This document shows positions 1-8,028 of a stretch of DNA of 10,408 nt, piece by piece. The translations under genes were made by a program, and so were the position numbers. The stretch is from Syntrophaceae bacterium (GTDB taxonomy: Bacteria; Desulfobacterota; Syntrophia; Syntrophales; UBA2185), in assembly GCA_003508565.1 (NCBI GenBank), contig DNUI01000046.1, positions 11,298 to 21,705 of the forward strand, given 5' to 3'. The notes beneath the pieces are model-generated. The model ran no database searches. It was not told the origin of the DNA and saw nothing but the letters and a program-made list of their open reading frames with translations. Each line of letters begins with the position of its first letter. The first letter of the stretch is position 1.

Positions 1-2585
1 TCAATTTTCTCCGCGAGAGCTTCATCTATTGCTTCATTCGTATGAACAAGGACCTCCCCGGTAAAAGGATCCTTTATTTCTTCAAGGGCAACTCTTCCTA
101 AAACTCGCTCACCCGCTGTTTCTATAATCTCTCCACCTTCCATAAGCGCAGAGACATAAATACCGTCAATAGTTCCACAATCAATTTCGCTTATTATACA
201 ATCCTGGGCTACATCAACAAGTCTTCTTGTAAGATATCCTGAATTAGCAGTCTTCAGAGCTGTATCAGCCAGACCCTTCCTTGCACCATGGGTAGAAATA
301 AAATATTGAAGAACAGTAAGACCTTCCCGGAAGTTTGCAGTAATCGGCGTTTCAATAATTTCGCCGGACGGTTTGGCCATTAATCCCCTCATACCTGCAA
401 GCTGTCTGATCTGCACAGCGCTCCCTCGCGCGCCGGAATCAGCCATCATATAGATAGGATTTAAGCTTTCTCCTTTTCTCTTCACCCCAGATGGTTCCGC
501 TATTTCTTCTGCACCGATACCGCTCAACATCTCAGCAGCTATCTTTTCCGTAGCCTGCGCCCATATATCAATGACTTTATTGTAACGCTCACCATCCGTA
601 ATAAGACCGTCCATATACTGTTTCTGAACTTTTAGAACCTCGTTGTCTGCCATATCTACAATATCTTTTTTATTTTTAGGGATAACCATATTGTGGATGG
701 CTATCGAGGCCCCTGACCTCGTCGCATATTTAAAACCCAAATCCTTCAGCTGATCTGCCAGTAATACCGCCGTTTTGGCGCCACACAACCTGTAGCAATT
801 GTCAATGAGATTTGCCAACTCTTTTTTATTCATTACTTTATTGATGACATCGAAAGAGATGTCTTTAGGTACAACTTCATTAAGAACCACCCTCCCAACC
901 GTAGTATCCTTCAACTCACCCCCGATTCGAACTTTTATTATTGCGTGCAGATCAACGGCATCCATATCAAGGGCGCGGCGAACTTCACCCGGATCTGAAA
1001 AGACCATCCCTTCCCCTTTTACACCTGATCTGGCCCGCGTTAAGTAATAAATCCCCAGAACAATATCCTGACTCGGATTGATAATTGGTTTCCCATTTGC
1101 GGGAGAAAGTATGTTATTCGTCGACATCATCAAGACCCGGGCCTCTGTCTGGGCCTCAATAGAAAGAGGAACATGGACAGCCATCTGATCACCATCAAAA
1201 TCGGCGTTGAATGCCGTGCAGACCAGAGGATGCAGTTGTATCGCTTTCCCTTCAATAAGAACCGGCTCGAAGGCCTGAATGCCGAGCCTGTGCAAGGTAG
1301 GCGCTCTATTCAGCATAACCGGGTATTCGCGAACCACTTCATCCAACGCATCCCATACCTCGGCTGTTTCCTTTTCCACCATCTTTTTTGCACTTTTTAC
1401 CGTGGTGACATAACCTTTTTCCTCAAGGCGGTTATAGACAAATGGTTTAAATAGTTCCAGAGCCATTTTCTTTGGAAGACCGCACTGATGAAGCCTAAGA
1501 TCCGGGCCTACGGTAATCACCGACCGTCCCGAGTAATCCACCCTTTTCCCGAGGAGGTTTTGTCTGAACCTGCCCTGCTTCCCTTTTAACATATCTGACA
1601 GGGATCGAAGGGGCCTTTTATTGGAACCGGTTATGGCCCGACCTCTTCTCCCGTTATCAAAAAGAACGTCGACCGCTTCCTGAAGCATTCTCTTTTCATT
1701 TCTCACGATAATTTCCGGGGCGTTTAATTCCTGCAGGCGCTTCAAACGGTTATTTCTGTTGATCACTCTTCTGTAAAGGTCATTCAAGTCTGATGTGGCA
1801 AAGCGGCCGCCATCAAGAGGCACCAAAGGTCGCAAATCCGGAGGAATGACCGGCAATACCGTGAGAATCATCCATTCCGGTCTGTTTGTCTTGGATTTTT
1901 TCAGAGACTCGATCACTTTCAGCCTCTTGACAAGTTTTTTTCTTTTGGTGTCAGAAAGAGTTGATCTGAGCTCCAATCGAAGTTCTTCATCCATCTTTGC
2001 CAGATCGATTTCTTCAAGAAGTCTTCTCACAGCCTCGGCTCCAATGCCTGCTTCAAAGGCATCTTCACCGTACTGCTCCTTTAATTCACCTAATTCCTCC
2101 TCAGAAAGGAGTTCCTTCTTTTTCAGAGGAGTGTTTTTTGAATCCAGAACGATCCATGACTCAAAGTAAAGAACCTTCTCGAGTTCTTTGAGGCTCAAGT
2201 CGAGAACATTTCCAATACGGCTCGGAAGACTCTTAAGAAACCAGATGTGAGCGACCGGTGTCGCCAGGGTAATATGACCCATCCTTTCTCTACGAACCTT
2301 GGATTGTATAACTTCGACACCGCATTTCTCGCAGACGACCCCACGATATTTCATTCGCTTATATCGGCCACAAAGACACTCATAGTCTTTTACAGGTCCG
2401 AAGATTTTTGCACAGAAAAGCCCATCTCTTTCCGGCTTGAATGTCCTGTAATTAATCGTCTCAGGTTTTTTCACTTCACCATGGGACCACGAGAGGATTT
2501 TTTCCGGCGAAGCAATTGACATTTTAATAGCACTGAACCTTATAGGATCTTTCGGTTTTTCAAAATAGCTGTAAATATCTTCCAC
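1..2585 (-). CDS. rpoC: RNA polymerase subunit beta' (N-terminal 861 codons, truncated by window edge)
   Basis: Largest subunit of RNA polymerase; it carries the catalytic Mg and much of the DNA clamp. I translated it by hand from a GTG at 2583-2585; the frame stays open to base 1, where two bases of the next codon remain. Visible landmarks: the N-terminal zinc ribbon with C70, C72, C85 and C88; the switch region with D350 in KRVDYSGRS; the NRAPTLHR motif; the catalytic NADFDGDQ at residues 460-467 (1185-1208) with D462, D464 and D466 binding Mg; and the bridge helix at about residues 770-806. The first cysteine of the second zinc site is C803. Its other cysteines, the trigger loop and the C-terminus lie outside the window, so roughly the last third is missing. 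Numbering runs close to the E. coli protein, which supports the GTG start. A ribosome binding site AAAGGAG at 2596-2602 sits 10 bases upstream. The next in-frame ATG is codon 22, inside conserved sequence, and is a poorer choice. It follows rpoB by 151 bases. Confidence 0.98.
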   Translation of the reverse strand, partial: MEDIYSYFEKPKDPIRFSAIKMSIASPEKILSWSHGEVKKPETINYRTFKPERDGLFCAKIFGPVKDYECLCGRYKRMKYRGVVCEKCGVEVIQSKVRRERMGHITLATPVAHIWFLKSLPSRIGNVLDLSLKELEKVLYFESWIVLDSKNTPLKKKELLSEEELGELKEQYGEDAFEAGIGAEAVRRLLEEIDLAKMDEELRLELRSTLSDTKRKKLVKRLKVIESLKKSKTNRPEWMILTVLPVIPPDLRPLVPLDGGRFATSDLNDLYRRVINRNNRLKRLQELNAPEIIVRNEKRMLQEAVDVLFDNGRRGRAITGSNKRPLRSLSDMLKGKQGRFRQNLLGKRVDYSGRSVITVGPDLRLHQCGLPKKMALELFKPFVYNRLEEKGYVTTVKSAKKMVEKETAEVWDALDEVVREYPVMLNRAPTLHRLGIQAFEPVLIEGKAIQLHPLVCTAFNADFDGDQMAVHVPLSIEAQTEARVLMMSTNNILSPANGKPIINPSQDIVLGIYYLTRARSGVKGEGMVFSDPGEVRRALDMDAVDLHAIIKVRIGGELKDTTVGRVVLNEVVPKDISFDVINKVMNKKELANLIDNCYRLCGAKTAVLLADQLKDLGFKYATRSGASIAIHNMVIPKNKKDIVDMADNEVLKVQKQYMDGLITDGERYNKVIDIWAQATEKIAAEMLSGIGAEEIAEPSGVKRKGESLNPIYMMADSGARGSAVQIRQLAGMRGLMAKPSGEIIETPITANFREGLTVLQYFISTHGARKGLADTALKTANSGYLTRRLVDVAQDCIISEIDCGTIDGIYVSALMEGGEIIETAGERVLGRVALEEIKDPFTGEVLVHTNEAIDEALAEKI

Positions 2586-2595
2586 TATTTTATAT

Positions 2596-2602
2596 CTCCT
2601 TT
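2596..2602 (-). promoter_or_regulatory. Shine-Dalgarno site of rpoC, fixes the GTG start
   Basis: Minus strand reads AAAGGAG, 10 bases before the GTG at 2583-2585. A second AGGAG-like run lies just upstream inside the 3' arm of a hairpin (2601-2627), too far from the start to be the main site. This placement, together with the E. coli-like residue numbering, supports the GTG start. Confidence 0.75.
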
Positions 2603-2627
2603 ATCTCCTGCTCTCTGCAGAAGATAA
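2601..2627 (-). other. hairpin abutting the rpoC ribosome binding site
   Basis: On the minus strand TTATCT-T-CTGC, loop AGAGA, GCAG-G-AGATAA forms an 11-pair stem (one U.G) with a 5-base loop. Its last two bases overlap the AAAGGAG of rpoC, and its 3' arm contains a decoy GGAG. There is no U-run after it, so it is not an intrinsic terminator. Seen directly by pairing; a role in rpoC translation or in RNA processing is inference. Confidence 0.5.
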
Positions 2628-2711
2628 TACAATGAATATTTAGTATTGCCCTTCTATTATCCCATCATAAACTGGCATTAGTTTACTCTTGCCTGACAAT
2701 TCTTCCTGACG

Positions 2712-2726
2712 CTCCCGCCTCGGGAG
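2712..2726 (-). other. GC-rich hairpin just after rpoB
   Basis: CTCCCG, loop AGG, CGGGAG gives six perfect pairs (five G-C, one A-U), 10 bases after the rpoB stop. Neither strand has a T-tract after it, so it is not a canonical Rho-independent terminator. It could mark an mRNA processing or 3'-end stability site between rpoB and rpoC. Confidence 0.5.
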
Positions 2727-2736
2727 ACGAAAATGG

Positions 2737-5700
2737 TTATTCTTCTTCCATTAAATCCACATCAAGGCAAAGACTCTGCAGTTCCTTTACAAGGACATTG
2801 AAGGATTCCGGAAGCCCCGGTTCAAATGTATGCTCACCCTTCACTATCGCTTCGTAGATCCTTGTTCTCCCCGCGACATCATCAGACTTAACAGTAAGAA
2901 ACTCCTGCAGTGAATACGCGGCACCATACGCTTCCATGGCCCATACTTCCATTTCACCAAGCCTCTGGCCACCGAATTGTGCTTTTCCACCGAGAGGTTG
3001 CTGTGTCACTAAAGAATAGGGTCCTATGGATCGGGCGTGAATCTTATCATCAACAAGATGATGGAGCTTCAGCATATATATCAAGCCGACTGTAACCTCC
3101 TGATCAAAAGGTTCTCCAGTCTTCCCGTCGAAAAGGATAGTTTGTCCATTTTCCGGAAGATTCACCCTTCTAAGCATATCACGGATTTCACTTTCGTCTG
3201 CTCCATCGAATACCGGAGTAGATACCAAAATACCTCTTTTAAGTTTTCCGATAAATTCCTTAAGCTTTTCCTCAGAAACTCCATCGATATAGCGATCAAA
3301 TTCAGGGGAAGAATAAATGTTCTTTAACTCCTGCTTCAACCGATCGGCACTGTAATGTTTTTCTAACATAGTATTGATATTTTCACCTAAGCCTCTGGCG
3401 GCCCAGCCTAAATGTGTTTCCAAAATCTGTCCGACATTCATACGAGATGGAACACCCAGAGGATTTAAAATTATATCAACTGGTGTCCCATCTTTAAAGT
3501 AAGGCATATCCTCTTCTGGTAGGATCCTCGATAACACACCCTTGTTCCCGTGGCGACCAGCCATCTTATCACCGACAGATAGCCCTCTTTTAATGGCGAT
3601 ATAAACTTTAACCATTTTGATCACACCCGGGGGAAGCTCATCACCTGCTTTCAGCTTATCCATTTTTTCTTCAAAATAAGCTTCAACAATCTCTTTTTTT
3701 CTTTCATAATTCGCCATCAGAGTATTTATCTTTTCCTCTGTAGCTTCCTCTCCTACCAGCGATATTTCTTTCCATAAACTAAAGGGTATCTTCTCCAGGA
3801 TATCCTTCTCAATCTTATCCCCTTTTTTCAATACTAACTTTTTTTTCTTTGGATCGACCAGCTTCGCTGCGGATATTTTCCCGACAAGCATGCCGGCAAT
3901 GTTGTTTTTTACACTTCCTGCAATAATGCTAATTTCATCATCACGGTCTTTACATAAATCCCGCATTGCCTCATCTTCAATATATTGCGATCTGTGGTCT
4001 CTTTCAGCACCTTTTCTGGTAAATACTTTCGCGTCTATAATAGTACCTTCTACACCCGGGGGAACTCGTAGAGACGTATCCCGAACATCGCTTGCTTTTT
4101 CACCAAATATTGCTCGAAGCAGTTTTTCTTCCGGCGATAGTTGCGTCTCTCCTTTAGGAGTGATCTTGCCAACAAGAATATCACCGGATTTTACAAACAC
4201 GCCCATCCTGACAATGCCGCTCTCGTCGAGATTTCTGAGAGCATCCTCTCCCACATTGGGAATATCCCGGGTGATTTCCTCCTTTCCCAGTTTCGTGTCC
4301 CTCGCCATTGTTTCGAATTCTTCAATATGAATCGATGTATAGATATCATGTTTAATGAGTCTTTCACTCACCAGAATGGAATCTTCGTAGTTGTATCCCC
4401 CCCAAGACATGAAAGCCACCATTACATTCCGCCCTAAAGCAAGTTCCCCGGCATCGGTCGCAGGTCCATCGGCAATAATATTACCCTTATTGATCCAATC
4501 CCCTTTATTTACGATGGGTTTTTGGTTAAAGCAGGTGTCCTGGTTTGAACGCTGGTATTTTGCGAGGTTGTAGATATCAACACCTGTGTCTAGCTCGTCC
4601 TCCCCTACCCCATCGCATTTGATCACGATTCGGGACGCATCTACGTGCTCGACAACTCCGGAGCGTTTTGCTACAACGACTGCCCCTGAGTCCCTGGCAA
4701 CAATAGATTCCATCCCCGTACCCACAAGTGGTACTTCCGGTCTCAGGAGGGGAACCGCCTGTCTCTGCATATTAGAACCCATGAGCGCCCTGTTGGCATC
4801 ATCATGCTCCAGAAACGGGATAGACGCCGCTGCGATACTGACGAGCTGATCCGGCGATACATCCATCAAGTTAACCTCGGTGGGTGGAACAGAAATAAAA
4901 TCACTACCCTTTCTCGAAGAAACCAGTTCTCCTTTAAATTTTCCTCGTTTATCGAGGAGACTGTCCGCTGGTGCAATAATGTACTTCTCCTCTTCAATTG
5001 CCGTCAAGTAACGAACATCATCGAGCACTATACCGTTTTGAACAACCCTGTATGGTGTTTCAATAAAACCGAATTCATTCACCCTCGCATACGTACTGAG
5101 AGATACAATCAAACCGATATTGGGTCCTTCCGGTGTCTCCACAGGGCATATTCGACCATAATGGGTTGGATGAACATCCCTAACCTCAAAACCGGCCCTT
5201 TCACGGGTGAGGCCACCAGGACCAAGCGCGGAAAGCCTTCTCTTGTGGGTAATTTCGGAAAGGGGGTTTGTCTGATCCATAAACTGAGAAAGCTGACTGC
5301 TTCCCAGAAATTCATTTACTACAGCAGATACAGGTTTAGCATTGATAAGTTCATGGGGCATCATGGTTTCTATATCTTGGAGACTCATCCTCTCTTTGAT
5401 TGCTCTCTCTATCCGTACTAAACCTATCCGGTATTGATTTTCGATAAGTTCTCCTACCGACCTAACTCTGCGGTTACCGAGATGATCAATATCATCCACA
5501 CTACAGTCACCAACACCATTCTTAAGATCAATGAGATATTTCACAGCAGCCAGGATATCCTCACTTCGCAAGACCGTTACATCTATGGGAACATCCAAGC
5601 GGAGCTTGTAATTCATTTTTGCCCTTCCTACATCTGAAAGGTCGTAACTCGTGGAATCAAAGAAGAGGCTGTTGAAAAACTTGTGGGCCGTTTCCGGTGT

Positions 5701-6828
5701 GGGCGGGTTACTCGGCCGCAGCCTCCTGTATATCTCGATTATTGCCTCTTCAGCATTATCAATCTTGTCAATCAAAAGGGTGTCCCGAATGGATGCATTG
5801 GATCTTTCCTCATCAATGTAAATAAACCGAAGTTCTTTAATCGCCTTATTACGTACCCGGTCTAGACCTTCAAGAGTCAAATCTTCATTACATCTCAATA
5901 ATACCTCTCCAGTTTCAGGATCTACTACATCGGAAGCAAGTATTTTCCCAATTATATCAATATCTTTAATTTGTATCCGGCTTATTTTGAGTTCAGTCAT
6001 CCTTTTGATATGAGCCTTGCTGAACTTTCTCATTTTTTTAATGATTACTTCACCGGTTCCGGGTTCTTTCACATCATCCGGGGCCTTCTCTCCCAGGAGA
6101 GAGTCGTCCACGATCATATAAAGCTTACTGCCATCTATAAATACCTTTTCAATATTGTAAAAATAACTCAGAAGTGAGTCAGTAGCTGCACCCATAGCCT
6201 TGAAAAGAATCGTTACAGGCATCTTTCTCCGCCTGTCTATTCTGACATAGAGGAGGTCTTTGGAATCAAATTCAAAATCCAACCAAGAACCTCTTATTGG
6301 TATAATTCTTGCCGAATAGATCAGCTTTCCGCTCGCAAGAGTTTTACCCTTATCATGATCAAAAAATATACCCGGAGACCTGTGAAGCTGGCTCACGATG
6401 ACCCTTTCTGTACCATTCATGATGAAGGTACCGTTTTCCGTCATTAGTGGAATTTCTCCAAAGTATATCTCCTGTTCCTTGATATCCCTGATTGTTTTCT
6501 GCCCTGAACCACGGTCGGTATCAAAGACGACCAGCCTCACTACAATCTTTAAAGGGGCCGCGTACGTCATCCCCTTCTGGACACATTCCTTCACATCATA
6601 TCTGACACTTCCTATTTTGTAGCTCACAAATTCCAACGAACATTTCCCGCTAAAGTCAGAGATGGGGAAAACACTCTTGAATGCACCCTGAAGTCCGAAG
6701 TTGCTCCTTGTCAACGGATCTATATCTTTCTGAAGGAATTTTTCGTAGGACTTCTTTTGGATATCAATCAGATTAGGAATATCCATAATCTTCTTTATTC
6801 GGCCGAAATTTTTTCTAAACTCGCTCAT
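2737..6828 (-). CDS. rpoB: RNA polymerase subunit beta
   Basis: Second catalytic subunit of RNA polymerase, 1363 residues against 1342 in E. coli, complete from ATG to TAA. The N-terminus (FGRIKKIMDIPNLIDIQ) is typical. The rifampicin pocket lies at about residues 509-535: Q-F-M517-D518-Q-T520-N-P, then H528, R531 and S533, which align with E. coli D516, H526, R529 and S531. All the common resistance positions look wild type; T520 replaces E. coli N518. The sequence KMAGRHGNKG at residues 1088-1097 holds K1088 and K1096, matching E. coli K1065 and K1073 at the initiating-nucleotide site. YNYEDSILVSE is the conserved fork/active-site segment. The C-terminus (LQSLCLDVDLMEEE) is the normal RpoB end that meets beta'. 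AAAAGGA lies only about 4 bases before the ATG, a rather close ribosome binding site. It follows rplL by 83 bases and is presumably cotranscribed with it. No frameshift or internal stop was seen. Confidence 0.99.
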   Translation of the reverse strand: MSEFRKNFGRIKKIMDIPNLIDIQKKSYEKFLQKDIDPLTRSNFGLQGAFKSVFPISDFSGKCSLEFVSYKIGSVRYDVKECVQKGMTYAAPLKIVVRLVVFDTDRGSGQKTIRDIKEQEIYFGEIPLMTENGTFIMNGTERVIVSQLHRSPGIFFDHDKGKTLASGKLIYSARIIPIRGSWLDFEFDSKDLLYVRIDRRRKMPVTILFKAMGAATDSLLSYFYNIEKVFIDGSKLYMIVDDSLLGEKAPDDVKEPGTGEVIIKKMRKFSKAHIKRMTELKISRIQIKDIDIIGKILASDVVDPETGEVLLRCNEDLTLEGLDRVRNKAIKELRFIYIDEERSNASIRDTLLIDKIDNAEEAIIEIYRRLRPSNPPTPETAHKFFNSLFFDSTSYDLSDVGRAKMNYKLRLDVPIDVTVLRSEDILAAVKYLIDLKNGVGDCSVDDIDHLGNRRVRSVGELIENQYRIGLVRIERAIKERMSLQDIETMMPHELINAKPVSAVVNEFLGSSQLSQFMDQTNPLSEITHKRRLSALGPGGLTRERAGFEVRDVHPTHYGRICPVETPEGPNIGLIVSLSTYARVNEFGFIETPYRVVQNGIVLDDVRYLTAIEEEKYIIAPADSLLDKRGKFKGELVSSRKGSDFISVPPTEVNLMDVSPDQLVSIAAASIPFLEHDDANRALMGSNMQRQAVPLLRPEVPLVGTGMESIVARDSGAVVVAKRSGVVEHVDASRIVIKCDGVGEDELDTGVDIYNLAKYQRSNQDTCFNQKPIVNKGDWINKGNIIADGPATDAGELALGRNVMVAFMSWGGYNYEDSILVSERLIKHDIYTSIHIEEFETMARDTKLGKEEITRDIPNVGEDALRNLDESGIVRMGVFVKSGDILVGKITPKGETQLSPEEKLLRAIFGEKASDVRDTSLRVPPGVEGTIIDAKVFTRKGAERDHRSQYIEDEAMRDLCKDRDDEISIIAGSVKNNIAGMLVGKISAAKLVDPKKKKLVLKKGDKIEKDILEKIPFSLWKEISLVGEEATEEKINTLMANYERKKEIVEAYFEEKMDKLKAGDELPPGVIKMVKVYIAIKRGLSVGDKMAGRHGNKGVLSRILPEEDMPYFKDGTPVDIILNPLGVPSRMNVGQILETHLGWAARGLGENINTMLEKHYSADRLKQELKNIYSSPEFDRYIDGVSEEKLKEFIGKLKRGILVSTPVFDGADESEIRDMLRRVNLPENGQTILFDGKTGEPFDQEVTVGLIYMLKLHHLVDDKIHARSIGPYSLVTQQPLGGKAQFGGQRLGEMEVWAMEAYGAAYSLQEFLTVKSDDVAGRTRIYEAIVKGEHTFEPGLPESFNVLVKELQSLCLDVDLMEEE

Positions 6829-6884
6829 AATATCCTTTTGTGTTTTAAAGTTCTTCCCTTACAAACACATTATTATTCTTTATA

Positions 6885-6914
6885 ATTATACTGTTACTTA
6901 TTTCCTGCAGTCTA
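6885..6914 (-). promoter_or_regulatory. weak candidate promoter for rpoB
   Basis: In the AT-rich rplL-rpoB spacer the minus strand has a perfect TATAAT at 6885-6890. It lies 18 bases after TAGACT (6909-6914), which matches TTGACA at four of six positions and overlaps the rplL stop codon. Such matches are common by chance in AT-rich spacers. No terminator hairpin was seen here, unlike the rplL-rpoB attenuator known in E. coli. Confidence 0.2.
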
Positions 6915-7298
6915 TTTAATTTCTACTGTGCCACCAACTTCCTCTATCTTTTTCTTTATATCAGCCGCCTCTTCTTTTGACACACCTTCTTTTATTGGCT
7001 TGGGGACTCCATCAACCAAGTCCTTCGCCTCTTTCAGTCCCAAACTTGTGATAGCCCTGACTACTTTGATAACCTGAATTTTCTGATCACCAAATCCTGT
7101 TAGTATCGCATCGAATTCTGTTTTTTCCTCCGCCGGGGCCGCCTGTTCTCCCTTTGCGGAAACTTGGGCCACAGCCACAGGCACGGCTGCGGACACACCG
7201 AATTTTTCTTCCAGTTCTTTTACCAGCTCTGAAAGCTCGAGGACTGTCATTTCCTCAATGAATTTTACCACGTCATCTTTTGTAATTTTACTGGCCAT
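6912..7298 (-). CDS. rplL: 50S ribosomal protein L7/L12
   Basis: Stalk protein present as several dimers on L10; it recruits translational GTPases to the ribosome. The 128 residues fit the family (about 120-130). Residues 1-35 form the dimerising, L10-binding helical domain. Residues about 36-57 are the flexible Ala/Pro/Val-rich hinge. Residues about 58-128 are the globular domain, with the conserved GLKEAKDLVDGVPKPIKEGV segment that touches elongation factors, and the end EEVGGTVEIK. The ATG has GAGAGG about 9 bases upstream. It starts 23 bases after the rplJ stop, so the two are surely cotranscribed and fall under the same L10 leader. Acetylation state cannot be judged from sequence. Nothing unusual seen. 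Confidence 0.98.
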   Translation of the reverse strand: MASKITKDDVVKFIEEMTVLELSELVKELEEKFGVSAAVPVAVAQVSAKGEQAAPAEEKTEFDAILTGFGDQKIQVIKVVRAITSLGLKEAKDLVDGVPKPIKEGVSKEEAADIKKKIEEVGGTVEIK

Positions 7299-7321
7299 TT
7301 TTATTATCCTCTCCTGTATAT

Positions 7322-7846
7322 TTAATTTCCTGATTCTTTTTTAGTTCGATATGCGTTGAGCGCACAAACAAAACCTCGTGGTACCCCACTTAATACGTTC
7401 ACGAGTGAAGTCTGGACTCCAACCATTACTGAAAGGAGTTTCCCCATAAGGACATCTTTACTTGGCAATTCCGCAAGAGCACTGATCTGTTCTTTGCTGA
7501 TGAGCTTGCCATCCAGTATACCGGCTTTAATTTCCAGTTCAGCGTTCTTCTTGGCAAATTCAATCAATAATTTTGCCGGACCAACCACATCTCCTCGATT
7601 TAAGGCAATTGCCAAGGGTCCTTTGAAATATTCTTCTAATTTACTAAAATCGGTCCCTTTGGACGCAATTCCAAAGAGAGTGTTTTTGAGTACTCTGAAT
7701 TCGGAACCTGATTTTCGTAAATTATTCCTCAAAGCATTCATTTTATCAACATTCATACCCGTATACCCGGTAAGCACTGCCAACCTTGTATCCTTGAGTA
7801 GTTCATGAAGCTCAGCTACAACTTTTTCCTTAGTTCTCCGATCCAA
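7322..7846 (-). CDS. rplJ: 50S ribosomal protein L10, TTG start
   Basis: Base of the L12 stalk: the N-terminal domain binds 23S rRNA next to L11, and the C-terminal helix carries L12 dimers. It has 174 residues, within the usual 165-180. Recognisable parts are the N-terminal DRRTKEKVVAELHELLKD, the RVLKNTLFGIA segment around residues 51-61, the KGPLAIAL segment around 75-82, and the C-terminal LPSKDVLMGKLLSVMVG helix from residue 128. The start is TTG at 7844-7846. An in-frame TGA (7847-7849) lies directly before it, so no longer protein is possible, and AAGGAGG sits 7 bases upstream. The next Met, residue 31, would delete conserved sequence. L10, as the L10-(L12)4 complex, usually represses its own mRNA, and a matching leader precedes this gene. 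Confidence 0.97.
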   Translation of the reverse strand: MDRRTKEKVVAELHELLKDTRLAVLTGYTGMNVDKMNALRNNLRKSGSEFRVLKNTLFGIASKGTDFSKLEEYFKGPLAIALNRGDVVGPAKLLIEFAKKNAELEIKAGILDGKLISKEQISALAELPSKDVLMGKLLSVMVGVQTSLVNVLSGVPRGFVCALNAYRTKKESGN

Positions 7847-7852
7847 TCAATA

Positions 7853-7860
7853 ACCTCCTT
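7853..7860 (-). promoter_or_regulatory. Shine-Dalgarno site of rplJ, decides the TTG start
   Basis: Minus strand reads AAGGAGGT. The AAGGAGG part is near-perfect and lies 7 bases before the TTG. Together with the in-frame TGA directly before the TTG, it fixes the unusual start codon. Confidence 0.85.
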
Positions 7861-8021
7861 TCTTCATTTTCATAAATTAAAAGTCAGAGAACGATAGGCA
7901 CAACAGGAGATAATAAACACAAATGACATAAATGGCCGTTATTATAGTGTGTTGAAACCGTTAACTGGTCTCGGCAGGCCGATCAAATCGTTTAAATCCC
8001 TGTACCTGCTGTCTCAGACTT
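7853..8021 (-). promoter_or_regulatory. L10-type autoregulatory mRNA leader of rplJ-rplL
   Basis: The spacer before rplJ contains GCAGGU (8004-8009) pairing with GCCUGC (7974-7979), followed by CGAGAC, the arrangement I recall for the kink-turn stem of bacterial L10 leaders. GUCU (8016-8019) can pair with AGAC (7969-7972) to form the second stem. A longer-range pairing is also possible: AAGUC-U-GAGA (8012-8021) with UCUC-U-GACUU (7881-7890), nine pairs around a U.U mismatch, followed by U-rich sequence. AUCUCCU (7905-7911) can pair with the ribosome binding site AGGAGGU (7853-7859). By family knowledge, binding of L10-L12 to the kink-turn lowers rplJ/rplL expression. The pairings are seen in sequence; the switching mechanism is inferred. 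Confidence 0.8.
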
Positions 8022-8028
8022 CTTAGCG

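Noticed and set aside
1795..2169. A 124-codon plus-strand frame, overlapped by a shorter one in another frame
   Set aside because: Both are antisense to rpoC, whose reading frame is continuous and conserved here.
3890..4330. A 146-codon plus-strand open frame rich in Ser/Pro/Leu
   Set aside because: It is antisense to rpoB, and its composition is that of a complementary-strand shadow of a real gene.
4804..5421. A 205-codon open frame on the plus strand
   Set aside because: It lies wholly antisense to conserved rpoB, including the rifampicin pocket, and its product shows no recognisable domain. Long antisense frames are common opposite conserved coding sequence.
7356..7808. A 150-codon plus-strand open frame
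   Set aside because: It is exactly antisense to rplJ, with no ribosome site or recognisable family.
7941..7946. A perfect TATAAT on the minus strand in the rplJ leader
   Set aside because: No acceptable -35 hexamer lies 16-18 bases upstream, and it falls inside the structured L10 leader.
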